From contig NC_073695.1 of the NCBI RefSeq assembly GCF_029784165.1, positions 207,781,781 to 207,845,780 on the forward strand: a stretch of 64,000 bases of DNA, given 5' to 3'. The position numbers were made by a program, and so were the translations under genes. Source of the stretch: Wyeomyia smithii (lineage: Eukaryota; Arthropoda; Insecta; Diptera; Culicidae). The stretch's first letter is position 1. The number at the start of each line of letters is the position of its first letter. Positions 46,061-56,510 of this stretch are shown one piece after another. A model generated the notes under the pieces. It was not told the origin of the DNA. It saw only the letters and a program-made list of their open reading frames with translations, and ran no database searches.

Positions 46061-47650
46061 GTCTTATCAGCAGAGTAGGCAACCGCAGAGCTCCGGTATT
46101 CGTAAAGTGAAACCAACACCACTCCAGAGTGGGGCCAGCTCAAGCTGCTCGGGAAAACTTTGCACTTTGCTGTGAAAATATGATAAGAAGTTACACACAA
46201 CAGCCGCGCCTGAGGGGGAGAAATTGGGACGTTGATAATGGTTCAATTTGTAACTCGACGCGCGTTGCGCGTTTGATTTCCTAAGAAAACTCTTATCAGT
46301 TACAATACTTTCCATTCCATCAGCGGGTGTTCAATTTGCTCGCTGAATTAAATTAAATTGGGCTTTGATTGAACTGCAACAGGTCCGAACGGTGTGGACA
46401 TGATTAGGTTGAGTGTCATAGTGAACAATTTGTACTAGTGATGATAAGGCCGATCTCGATGACGAGTGAAAGTTTTCCTTTCCGCTGCAGGCGAAAAACA
46501 ATGGTATGCCAGGCATGTGGTTTTTACTGTAACGATGTGCATACTTTTACACGATGTAATTGCATGTGCTGGGCCGGTTACTGGTTATGTTAACAATGGT
46601 ATAATTATTATTCAAGCTTACGGTGGCATGGCGTGTAAACTGTCGATGATTTAGACATATTTCGAAGGTTAACGTACTTCCTTTCGAGCCTCACTTCCAC
46701 GGTTAATGAAACTACTTTGTATTGTGATTACAGAGTTGGTTTCGATGCTTCAAAGTAACCCTGTTCCGTAACCGTGCGGAAGAAAAAGGGAGGTTCTCTT
46801 TTCAACTTTGATTTTTTTAGATCGATTTGACAGATCTTTTTTCTGCATCCTAACAAATTTTCAATACTTGATTGTTCGCGCTCTGGTATTATTTAATTTT
46901 TTATTGTTATTATGAAATACTATATTTGTTTTCAATTTAAAGTTTAATAAATCTTCAAATTTTTACGCACTAATAATTTTAATTATAGTTTCTCATTTAT
47001 TTCGGCTAATTAGGATTTTTTTCGCATATATGACTGATGAAAACGAGTATCTGTCCTAATTTTGTTAAATTACTACTTTTCGTCTCATTAAATTTCCAAC
47101 CAACAACAACAGACAACTGTTTGTTTCCATTTTATCGCATTCAATTTTGGTAACGAATTTCGTGTTACTTCGCAGGAAAAATGGCACCCATTCGGAACAT
47201 CGGTACCTACAGCAACGGCGGTACGAGCGGGCTATCTTCTTTGCTTCGGGTTGTTTCCATTTTCCGCTTTTGCTGCCACGGTTTAACTACCGAACTAAAT
47301 TTCACCAGACAGCCAGGCAAGCAGTGTGTGTGTGCAAAAAGCAGGCCATATTTTGCTATAGCAGCCTTCAAAACGAGGGACAACAAGAAATGACAGCCTT
47401 TTTCTACTGCGTGACCGAGTTTAGGCGTGGGTGGGACTGGTATAATAAAAGCCAAAACAAGCAAAGCTGCTGCCTTTGCTATATTTTTTTTGTTCACAAA
47501 AAGGTACCTCCATAATGCATTTTCGCCAACGCATAAACAGTGGCGCCTTTGAGTTGAAAAGGATTGAAAACCACTGCACGTGTTTTAGTTTTTCTAGTTT
47601 TTCGCCTTTCTTCAAGACACAGTGGATATATGAACAGATCTTGAATATGG
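46061..47650. other. Unassigned region
   Basis: No recognised gene. Frames at 47147-47515 on both strands are of similar length and have no family motif. No repeat pair within the window was found. Confidence 0.3.
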
Positions 47651-48247
47651 TTAAAAATCTTTGATGCAAAAACATCAGTTACGATCCTAAACTGGCATAT
47701 CCCTCAAGAACCCAGATTTGGAATTGAGGCTACCTCTCCTAGAGGAGAACACTTCAGTAATCCAAAAGGTACCAACAGGAACTCTTTGAAAGAACGTTTG
47801 ATCAACACGAAAACATTCAGCCATAAAAATATTAGATCTTCAATTGAACTGGACATCGCAGCAAGTGACCTACAGCACATATCACAGCAGCTTTTAGTAT
47901 ATGAAACATTACTGGCGCTGAGCTACGCAAAACCAAAAGTATATCAGGAGTTCGATTCTGTGAGGACATTTAGACTGTGTCTGGGGTAACTCAACTGCAA
48001 AAAGCTATGTACAAAGATCATACGAATGGTCTTAGGTAATTGAAAAGAGAAGATGGCAGTCTGACCACCACTACCAAAGAAACGCTGGATGTTCTTATGA
48101 ATATTCCCTTTTCTAGCTCGACAGTGACTCCTGCATCGAACGTTGAAGAACTACAGAACTTCGGACCCAAACGCACAACGTCACGTGGCTCCACAATGTT
48201 CGCTAGTTGACTGATCACGGAGGCTTCTATCAATTGAGCACTAAACT

Positions 48248-48293
48248 CAGGAAGATTGGTAAAGTGCCTGATAGCACTTTACCAATCTTCCTG
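48248..48293. repeat. Perfect 20-bp hairpin inside the R1/LOA-like relic
   Basis: CAGGAAGATTGGTAAAGTGC at 48248-48267 is followed by six bases (CTGATA) and then by its exact reverse complement at 48274-48293. See findings. Confidence 0.9.
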
Positions 48294-48749
48294 AAAAAAT
48301 TAGAATGGGTCACCATGTCCGAATCAGCCACTCTGGGACATATCCTGAACAGCTGGCAGAAAGTGAAGCTGGTTTTTACACTAAAACCGGGCAAAAAAGA
48401 CAAAACATTGACCAATGCTTTCAGACCTAGAATTCTGGCTACATGTTGCCTCAAGTTTATGTAGAAAATTACGAATAACTTCATCCACAGCAAGTTTCTA
48501 ACAAACTTACCCTTGCATAAACATCATCATGCATATTACTAGGGCAAATCTACTGAAACCACTCTGCATTGCTAAGTGACGAAGATCTGGAAATCACTAA
48601 AATATAAACAGACAACACACGCTTTTTTGATAATGAAAAAGCTTGAGATAACAAGTCTTTTGAAACTATTCACACGGCCCTACAAAATAAAGGCGTCGAC
48701 AATGCTCTGATAAGCTAGATCCATGCGGTGCATTTTAGCAGGCAGATCA

Positions 48750-48757
48750 CTGGCAGA
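48750..48757. repeat. Left copy of 8-bp duplication CTGGCAGA
   Basis: Matches CTGGTAGA at 49562-49569 with one difference. Confidence 0.7.
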
Positions 48758-49561
48758 CAGTGGTGGGCACCGCTAATCGAAAATTTAGCGACGCTAATCG
48801 CTAAGTCGCTAACCGGAAAATTTAGCTCGATCATCGCTAAACGCTAAACGCTTAACCTACATTAGCGGAACTTTCGCTAATCGCTAACTTTTTAATATGT
48901 AAATAGTCATATCGCTATATTCATTGCTCGTGTTTTGTAAGATTTGGACCACTTTGATCTTTTTCGGTTAAACAAACGAAAACAATTACTTTTTAAAGCT
49001 ATTAACAGTAAGAGTTTCATGAAACGGTATTCATATTTGATTTTGTAAAAACAAGAATAACAAAAGTTATTTAGCTTGCATTGAAAATAGATACTCTTAG
49101 GAATGTTTTCATAAAAATTCAATTATTATCTGAATCGAAAAAGTAGAACCAAAGTTGTCATAATTTCAAGCGCATTGCAATTTACCAAAGTTCTTGGTGT
49201 GCCGAAAATTAAATCTAGACCTTGTGCTTGTTCTTCAAAATGCTCCGGTGGCTTGTACAATAACTGGAACTCCATTCTAGGGTAACAAACTGACAAAAGT
49301 AACTTTCGCATTAAAGTATGTTCATCTTTCGAAGCAATTTACGTACGCCATCAGCAATTCACAGTTTTTCTAAATACTTCTATTGTCGCTTCTCTACAAA
49401 ATTTAGCGAATTAGCGATTAGCGTTTCGAAGGCCAACATTTTAGCGACGCTAACAGTTTCGCTAACCAGCTCAAAAATTAGCGAAATCGCTAAATCGCTA
49501 ACTGAATTTTAGCGTCGCTCATTAGCGAATCAGCGAATTAGCGGAATGGTGCCTACCACTG
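48758..49561. mobile_element. 804-bp hAT-type element nested in the RT relic
   Basis: Starts CAGTGGTGGGCACCGCTAA and ends TTAGCGGAATGGTGCC then TACCACTG, which are inverted repeats with a small gap. The flanks are CTGGCAGA and CTGGTAGA, an 8-bp duplication with one change. Both outer 100-150 bp are dense in GCTAATCGCTAA and TTAGCGAATTAGCG words, while the middle is ordinary AT-rich sequence without a transposase. An 8-bp duplication and ends starting CAGTGG fit hAT. It interrupts the reverse transcriptase between the segment at 48740 and QEGVLF. Confidence 0.8.
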
Positions 49562-49569
49562 CTGGTAGA
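49562..49569. repeat. Right copy of 8-bp duplication CTGGTAGA
   Basis: Pairs with 48750-48757. Confidence 0.7.
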
Positions 49570-50479
49570 TACGTCTGTTACAGTAACTAGAGGCAGTTAG
49601 AGAATGTTTTCAGGAAGGAGTTCTCTTTTCCCAGCTTCTAAAAGCCAGAAATGGCCAAAATAGAAAATAATCGCAAATTGAGCTCAAAATCGTCGAAAAG
49701 TGCCTCTCAAGGCCTTAAAAGGCCAAAATAGAAAATGATCCCAGTGTTGCTTACAAAAAGAGCTAAACATTAGCCTCACTAAAACAGTCTTTATACCCTT
49801 TTCCAAGCGAAGCACGCATCCAATCACTCCTGCGCTACTGAATGGAGTAAGGCTGAGTGTTTGCAGTAAAACTGAATGCCTTAGAATCATTCTGGGCAGA
49901 AAACTGAACTGGAATACGTTATCAAGAAGGCGACTTCAGTGCGTGTAGTATACTGGTCTTATATCACCATTGCTTGGTTATGTATAATATACGCAGCCTT
50001 TGTGTTGTGACCTAGAGTAAATGAAACGACAGCTCAAGGAAAACTTAACAAAGTTCAATAAGTGCCCTGTCTTTCAGTTACTAGTGCCTTGCACACAACA
50101 CGGCGACAATTATGAAAGCAATGCTCTGTTCGCTGTCTCTACATATCCATGGGATGAAGAAAGCAGAGCTTGGTGACCTGACGGGTCACCTTAGCATCCT
50201 AAGAGAGTTCAAGCTAACACCTGTGGAAACAATAGTCTCTGACTGGATGGAATACTCAATGTGGTACAATGAAGGGTGTTTCTACACGGATGGCTCAAAA
50301 ATCGGATCCCAGACTGGATAAGGGTCTATGGACAAGGTATGAAGTCCCCTTATCCTTGGGCAACTGGCCAACCATCCAAACAATGTGTAAAGCAACCGGA
50401 GCCAGCTTATTACAGGGGGTCACCCTGTACATACGTAAATTTGCCCGGCGAAACACTTACAGGCGTTTCGTCAATCCCG

Positions 50480-52105
50480 CGGACATCCAACGCTTGCTAG
50501 GCCTTACTCCCCTTGAATTCATCACCACTCGCTGCTCTCCTCTTCGCCTTGTACCGACCAGCGAACACCAGTTTAGCAGGGTAGTTGACTGACACTCGTG
50601 CAACATGTCCTACCAACCGTATCCGTCCAGCTTTGACCACCTTCGAGATACTGGGTTCGCCAGCGAGTTGCTTCAACTCGTGATTAATCCTCCGCCGCAA
50701 CACACCGTCTTCCTGCACGCCGCCAAAGATGATTCTTAGCGCTCGTCGTTCAAAAACGACTCGCAAATCCTCCTCGAGCAGTGTCCACGTTTCGTGCACG
50801 TAGAGAACAACCGGTCTTATAAGCGTTTTGTACAGGCTACACTTTGTGCGAGGGCTGAGTCTGTTCCACCGCAGATGGTCGACTTCCGTACATAAAACTC
50901 CGGCTGGTATCGTTGTCCGAAGTTACCAGTGAGCCAAGGTAGACAAATTTGTCGACTACCTCGAGCTCATCTCCATCAATCGTCACGGTACTGCACAAGC
51001 GGGCTCTGTCGTGCTCGGTTCCGCCAGTTAGCTCAAGGATTTTGGAGTCCAGTTTTTCGCCAAATCTTAACAATCAGTCAATTTAGGCACTCGGCCAACT
51101 CATCCGGGCTTCACTCCGACACCGTCTTCACCGGCCGAATTGTTGTTCTGCTGCCGCTTGATGGCACCTTTAACTTCGCCAATCGTTCGGAGTGGCACAT
51201 CTCCGTCCTCTGCTGCATCGACGATATCATTTCCATCACTGTCTTGGTCCTCTTGCTGTACGTCATTCAAGTGTTCATCGAAGTGCTGCTTCCACCTTTC
51301 GGTCACCTCACGATCCTATACCAAATTACTCCCTTCCTAATCACGGCACTTTGCGGCTCGCGACCAAAGCCTTTCCGGGATGCGTTGAGTTTCTTTCGCG
51401 GCTCATGAGAGTGATTCAGCTGTTCCAGTACCTCTAACTACTCCTCTCCCTGGCGGCGCTTCTTCTCCAGGAATATTTGGTTTTGCTACCCCTTCTTCTG
51501 ACTATAGCGCTCCACATTTTGATGGGTAGCTCGACGCAACATTTGTACCTACGCAGCGTTCTTCTCATCCAACACCTTCCGACACTCATCGTCTAACCAC
51601 TCATTCCGACGGTTTCGTCAAACATGCCGCAGGATGTTCTCCGCTACGCTGTTGATGGCTGTTTCACGGTACTCCGACAGTCCTCGACCAACTCACCCGC
51701 AAATGCGCACAGTTTTCAGCGACGCCGATTCATTTGCGCGAGGTTGTACTGTGGCCGGTGCCGTTATCGAGTGTTGTTCACAATGAGAGTTTTAAGCACA
51801 GGTTCACCATCACTAGGTAGTGGTCCGAATCGATGCTGGCGCTCGGTAGGTTCTGACGTCGGTCATGTCCAAGAGGTGCCGACAATCTATCAATGGTCGA
51901 TTTGCGATCCTGTCTGGTTTGGGGACCTCCAGTTATACCGATGTGGGAGGTTGTGCTGGTAGAAGGTACTACGTACGGCTATATTTTTGGAGGCGGTGAA
52001 GTCGATGAGTCTTAAGCCGCTTTCGTTGGTTAGCAGGTGCACGCTGAACTTTACAATTACCGACTTGAGCTCCTCCTCCTGGGCGACCCAATCTAATAAC
52101 ATTCT
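50480..52105 (-). pseudogene. RTE-like endonuclease-RT retrotransposon lacking the RT core
   Basis: On the minus strand 52102-51890 gives NESGLRLIDFTASKNIAV, an endonuclease C-terminal motif, with a TGSQIDH end (usual NQIDHV). Then 51306-51100 gives RWKQHFDEHLND and a GEVKGAIKRQQNNNSAGEDGV segment, the start of RT. The next recognisable piece, 51073-50837, holds VVDKFVYLGSLVTSDND, which belongs after the catalytic box. So about 250 residues of RT core are deleted at about 51090. The final piece 50799-50497 has ETWTLLEEDLR, FERRALRIIFGG and HVARV. This is the same protein type as at 60751-62440, but the two segments do not overlap enough to say they are one subfamily. Confidence 0.7.
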
Positions 52106-52139
52106 TTTGATATAGAACAGACGTCCTATATTAACAGTA

Positions 52140-52375
52140 GCGTAGCAGGTTGTGGCATTGCGTCAGTATCTGCTTGTTTTTCGAATTTGCTTTCGGCTTA
52201 AACAAATCACGCCGGTTGGTCACCTATCTCAGCAGCAGCGCGATATTTTTCAGTGTGTGTTGTTAGAGTGCCCCCACTGTTGGGGAAGCACAATGGTTGC
52301 GATCAGCATAATGTGCAATTTTAGACAGCAAACTACCCTTCTTAGGGCAACTAAAGAAGTAATTGAAGATTAATC
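52140..52375 (+). repeat. Dispersed repeat, partner of 28380-28865
   Basis: Shares TTCGAATTTGCTTTCGGCT, CGCCGGTTGGTCACC, ATCTCAGCAG, GGTTGCGATCAGCATAAT and ACAGCAAACTACCCTTCT in the same order. It directly follows the RTE-like relic. Confidence 0.6.
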
Positions 52376-55102
52376 ATTTTTGGAAAGGTCTCAAGTGCTA
52401 GACTTTAGAAGTAAATGCTTTCTCATCCTATTCAGTCAGTAACATCGACTTCTTTATGTGCGAATTATAAGCCGATATGCACAGCTCGGTTGAATAAAAC
52501 TTCGAATATATAGCATTGCTGCATGATTGTTCTTTGAATGTTTGTTGTTATTCTTATTCAACATTAGCAGCATTTAGCACAGCAGTAATAAAACAAATTC
52601 TATCGTCATGGATGTAGTTCACATGATAGAGCGCTCGCAAGTGGGATTGATGCCATCGTGACGATTTGGTATATTGCATGGTTGAAATAGGTTGATAGAT
52701 ATTCAATTTTTCACAACCACGTGAAGATTCCCGATCACAGACATACATTTAGTACTCCAGCATGGCACAAAATGCGACAATTGTTTTTCACTCTAATTCA
52801 ATGAAAAGTTTTTGGATTTGAGTAAGCAATAGAAGAAAAAGTGAAACATTCTCCATAATGCAATTGTTAATAGTGTGCGAAGTTTCAAGTTAATTATGCG
52901 GTCAAGTCTTGGACACAATGTCCTACTTTTTCAAATTTGAGATAGTAAAACTCAAATTAGAGATCTTTGGAATAGTTTCCACAATTACAAAATGAAAGCC
53001 ATTTTGAACTGGATAGTTTAATTATTGAACTGAACTGGATTATGATGGCATGATCACGAAGCCTTCTCGTAGGTGAAGCTTGCTTCTGGAAAACCTCGAA
53101 CAGAACATATACTTTTTATTGTCTTACATAAAATTGTAGTCACAAACTTTCTCGTTTATAAAGTGCAGTTTTTCTTTATTTCGAGATTTATACAAATCAG
53201 TAGTCAGTAGTTGATTGGATTTATTATTGCATTTCAGTTTTTGTTTCGAGGTAGATTACATTTCTCATTGCAGACAATTGCTGTTTCAATCGAACACAGG
53301 TATCAATGGTGACGTCTATGAGTGTTCGAAAAACCTAATTTGAACTTTTTTTCTTTTTGACCCTTCATTAACTCTTCACAGCGATAAGAACTCTCATTTT
53401 AAAATTGCTTCAGTGAATGTCTCTCCACCCAGGACATCAATTAACAGTTAATTGAAGGTTCAAAAGTCATTTTTCAATTACTTCAAAAATCACTTGCTTA
53501 AATCATTTTTCTATTACATAATTCTACAAAAGTAAGTTTAACTCAGAATGAAGGGCAATTAACATTTTTATTGCTTTTTTTAGCGAATCGCATAACATTG
53601 TAAATCATAAGCTATCTTCTATGTACTTCTAGCTAAATTTTGCAGCCATCAGTCTTCAGCGCATAGCTCTAGCAGCAAATGAAACAAGACACTTATTCCT
53701 GCTGTCGTTTTGCTCCGGGCTCATACGCGGCTATCGGGCAGGCAGCGACCGACGCTGGAGCAATTTTCTTTGTGATACAAGTTGGTAATATTTTGTTGTT
53801 GTTTTTGCCTACGTTCGATTTCTTCAGTTTACCGATTCAACGCAGTGTTCGGTTGGTGTACGCACCAACACACTGGAGCACGCACGCAGTAAATCAGATA
53901 GGGACGGGACGGACATGCGAGCAAAGATGACGATGACTATCGCTATCGTCATCGCAATCATCGATGTTCTGTGCCATTGCACACACTACTACACTGAAGC
54001 GAGCTCTGGTTGTTTCTTGTTGGGTTTCGTCAGCCGACTGCGTTCCTGCAGCAACGTTCAATGGTTGTGTGGAGATCGCAGTGTGTCGGCAGCATGCACG
54101 AACTTCCACCAGACAGTTTTGTTACTACAGCCCGATTCGGTCCATGTTGGTATTGGTCAACCGACTGACGGAATCGACAATGGTTATTGCCGATCTTGAC
54201 GATGATTGCTACCAACTTGTCCACCTCAGTGATTTTTTAAATAACTGCTTTGATAGCAATATCCACAGCGCTCAGCGTTCATTATCCAGCTTTACACTTG
54301 AAACATTATTCTACAAAAATGCATCCCTTATTGAATCAAACGCTTTTGTTTAGTATTTGTGACAGATTTTTCCTTTTGTCACTCCTATACGTAGCCAGGT
54401 CAGAGTGAGAAAGCAACAGCTGGATGGGAGCACATCAGCAATTTTCTCGGGAAAGTCCCATGTAAGGATGGTAATTGTAAACGATGATGATGAAGACAAG
54501 CAAAAAAGTGGAACTTACTTCTGAAAAAGGACACTGCCTGTCGTTATCTCTTTTTCCACGCACGCACACACATAACCGATCTAATCTCAGTCTCACCACA
54601 GCTATTGTGTCGGGAAGGATTCCCTTGTTTCGGTTCTTCTAGGAATCGTTTAGAAATGGGCGAAATAATTTTTCACCGACAGTAATAGTCACCAGACACT
54701 AGATTCACGACTCAGCATAAATGTTACTTTCATTAGATAGGCTTTGTCGAGCAAAGAGAACACCTGAGCAGTAGTTCACAGTGTAATAAAAACAGCAAAA
54801 CAAGCCTGTTTTCTTTTTTCAAGTTTCTCTTCTTTTCATCTGCCTTTTCTGGACATTTCCCAGAAACTGCACACAGGATCGATCACAGTACGCTGTTAAA
54901 CACACGCGCAGGGTGACTCTCTGTACTTAAAAGACGAATCCCGCTTGCATAGTAGTAGGCCTTTCGATTAGCAATCTATTGCACACTCCACACTGATATG
55001 TACCAATCCTTTCCGGTTTACACCCACGCACGGTACGGCACACAAACGCACAATCCCGTAAGCACAGCTAGGTGCGGCTGTGGTGAAACAATAGACCCTC
55101 AC
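52376..55102. other. Unassigned region, right half GC-richer and apparently unique
   Basis: 52376-53640 is AT-rich with no signal. From 53640 to 55560 the composition rises and simple CA-rich words appear (ACGCACGCACACACATAACC at about 54557). Short frames such as 53964-54353 have no domain and no convincing splice structure. The composition is like the Rap2l upstream region and could belong to a promoter or 5' UTR of the candidate gene next to it. Confidence 0.3.
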
Positions 55103-55281
55103 CTAGGAGGTACCAATTGAATGAGTGGAACAACAATCACACTATTTGACACAAGTTTAAACAAAAACAGCCAGTCAGCCAACAACTGTAGCATCAGTAG
55201 CACCGACGACGGCAAAACTCGCACTAATTCATTCCGATTCACAGTCCGCATATCACGGCTGCTGCCTGGCGGCACAAGCAC
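55103..55281 (-). CDS. Candidate first coding exon of an unidentified secreted or membrane protein
   Basis: Open frame of about 60 residues, with a Met at 55281 and another 10 residues later at 55251 (MRTVNRNELVRVLPSS...). A hydrophobic run follows (SSVLLMLQLLADWLFLFKLV and NSVIVVPLI), which would be a signal peptide or membrane anchor. The frame then meets CCTCCTAG|GTGAGG, a strong 5' splice site, in phase 2, just before the stop. Hydrophobic start plus donor in a GC-richer block free of transposons suggests a real first exon. I recognise no family and neither Met has a strong context. It could be chance. Confidence 0.35.
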
Positions 55282-55592
55282 ATGCTCAGGGGGTTCGCGA
55301 ATGGAATAGATGAATGGATTGGTTCTGTCCGCGAAGAGTAGTCGTGTGTAGTTGATTTGCGATATTTTAATTCGGGTGGGCAGTGTTGGTGTGGGTGTTT
55401 CATGTTGGATTTTCTATTACGCGGTGGGCAGTGTGTGCGAGACAGCTCTACTGTCGTCCGGTGCAACTGGCTGCGTGTAGAAGCGTTAGTGGCTGCATCC
55501 GGTTGACACGACCAGGAGCGTCTGCAAAGAAAGCGTTTGCAGGAGGAAGGCTTGAATAGATATCATGTTTGTAGTGTTAGGAAACATTTATC
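55282..55592. other. Possible 5' region of the candidate exon
   Basis: Moderate GC, no transposon signal, short GTGGGTG/GTGTG words; no identified gene. Confidence 0.25.
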
Positions 55593-55648
55593 ATATTGAC
55601 CTACGTCGACTGGCTTACCATCGAAAGCCAGTCGACGTAGGTCAATAT
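55593..55648. repeat. Perfect 24-bp hairpin
   Basis: The arm at 55593-55616 (opening ATATTGACCTACGTCG) is exactly reverse-complementary to 55625-55648, with an 8-base loop ACCATCGA. The ATTGACCTACGTCGACTGGC stem has no mismatch. Confidence 0.92.
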
Positions 55649-55850
55649 CAGGCAGTAGAAAATCTGCCGAATAAGTCTGATACCAAAACTAATATTACAT
55701 AACGGTTGAATCAAGCATTCTTCTGTTGGAAAGTGATAAAAATTAGTCGATAAGTTAAAGACGTTCGTTAGAGCTCAAAACAGAGAGGCCAATTTTAAAG
55801 AAATCTTATGACGTTCTCTATCATTAAAGAAAAAAAATTGTGTCGTACCT

Positions 55851-55858
55851 GGACAAAC
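55851..55858. repeat. Left copy of 8-bp duplication GGACAAAC
   Basis: Exact match to 56005-56012. Confidence 0.85.
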
Positions 55859-56004
55859 CAAAGCCCTAGAGTAAAAGTTTGGCCGACTGTCACTGAAAAG
55901 TTCCAATCGAACAGTCAACAGTTTTTTCATCATAGTTTCAACATTGCTGATGTTCGATTGGAACGAGTTTTGACAGTCGGCCAAACTTTAAATCTAGGCC
56001 TTTA
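55859..56004. mobile_element. 146-bp hAT-type MITE inside the Gypsy-type relic
   Basis: Starts CAAAGCCCTAGAGTAAAAG and ends CTTTAAATCTAGGCCTTTA. The inverted repeats extend through GTTTGGCCGACTGTCA and GTTCCAATCGAACA, so most of the element folds back, with a loop of about 30 bases near 55917-55946. It is flanked by an exact 8-bp duplication GGACAAAC. The coding sequence on either side reads in the same frame once the element and one repeat copy are ignored, which confirms its limits. Confidence 0.88.
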
Positions 56005-56012
56005 GGACAAAC
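56005..56012. repeat. Right copy of 8-bp duplication GGACAAAC
   Basis: Exact match to 55851-55858. Confidence 0.85.
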
Positions 56013-56144
56013 TGGAGCGAGAAAAAGTAATTACTCCTGTTCAAACTAGTGAATGGGCTTCTCCTGTGATCACAGTAACAAGGTTATTATTCCAAATACT
56101 TACCCGTTACCTACCCAGCTTTCCACGAGCGGTAATGGCGGACA

Positions 56145-56510
56145 GTGCACGCAGCCCTTTTTGACGTTTTCTGTAGGTCAAGGAATTTTCAATCTCAAGA
56201 TCTTTCCGCTGGTTTGGCTGGGTGCAAAGTTTTTTGTGCGCTGGATTTAGAAGAAGCATATACCCAGTTAGCTCTTTTTAAACGCTCAAGAAAATTTATG
56301 GTGATAAATACTATTGATGGCGTTTTCACTTATGACCAATTGCCACAAAGTGCATCATCTAGTGCATCAATTTTCCAGCAAGGTTTAAATAGGTTCAGAT
56401 TTTGTTTATTGTTATTTAGATAATTATGTTATAGCAGGGGCTAGTTTGGAAGATTGCAAACAGAGGCTTTTTAAGGTTTTAAAAAGACTAAACAATACAA
56501 ATATAAAAAC
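56145..56510 (+). pseudogene. Gypsy-type reverse transcriptase fragment, left of the 2.6 kb insertion
   Basis: KVFCALDLEEAYTQL is motif A with its catalytic Asp, then FMVINTIDGVFTYDQLPQ with SAS-x-IFQQGL (motif B area). A shift at about 56400 leads to YLDN, then ASLEDCKQRLFKVLKRL, the conserved segment after the catalytic box. The last residues are cut at the insertion point at 56510. Confidence 0.75.
56506..56510. repeat. Left copy of possible duplication AAAAC
   Basis: Matches AAAAC at 59108-59112. A-rich, so chance agreement is possible. Confidence 0.5.

Larger units (their letters stand above)
47660..50340 (+). mobile_element. R1/LOA-like non-LTR retrotransposon relic (RT and RNase H)
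   Basis: In order on the plus strand: a pre-RT segment TTTKETLDVLMNIPF (about 48069-48115); RT start KLVFTLKPGKKDKTL, later FRP (48370-48430); GKSTETTLH at about 48540; QEGVLF near 49614 (motif B, usually QGGVLSP, as read after an 804-bp inserted element); a thumb-like segment near 49890 (NWNTLS); then an RNase H start FYTDGSKIGSQTG at about 50283-50318 (catalytic Asp of the DGSK motif). Many stops and shifts are present, and the catalytic Asp-Asp box is not found. An RNase H domain behind RT points to the R1/LOA/I group over jockey. Confidence 0.65.

Noticed and set aside
45671..46078. 135-codon frame rich in Lys-Pro-Glu-Pro-Asp-Pro-Asn
   Set aside because: A product of the CCCGAA repeat inside the hAT-type MITE; similar frames exist on both strands.
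53679..54353. Overlapping frames upstream of the candidate exon
   Set aside because: No domain, several overlapping frames of equal quality, no convincing splice signals.
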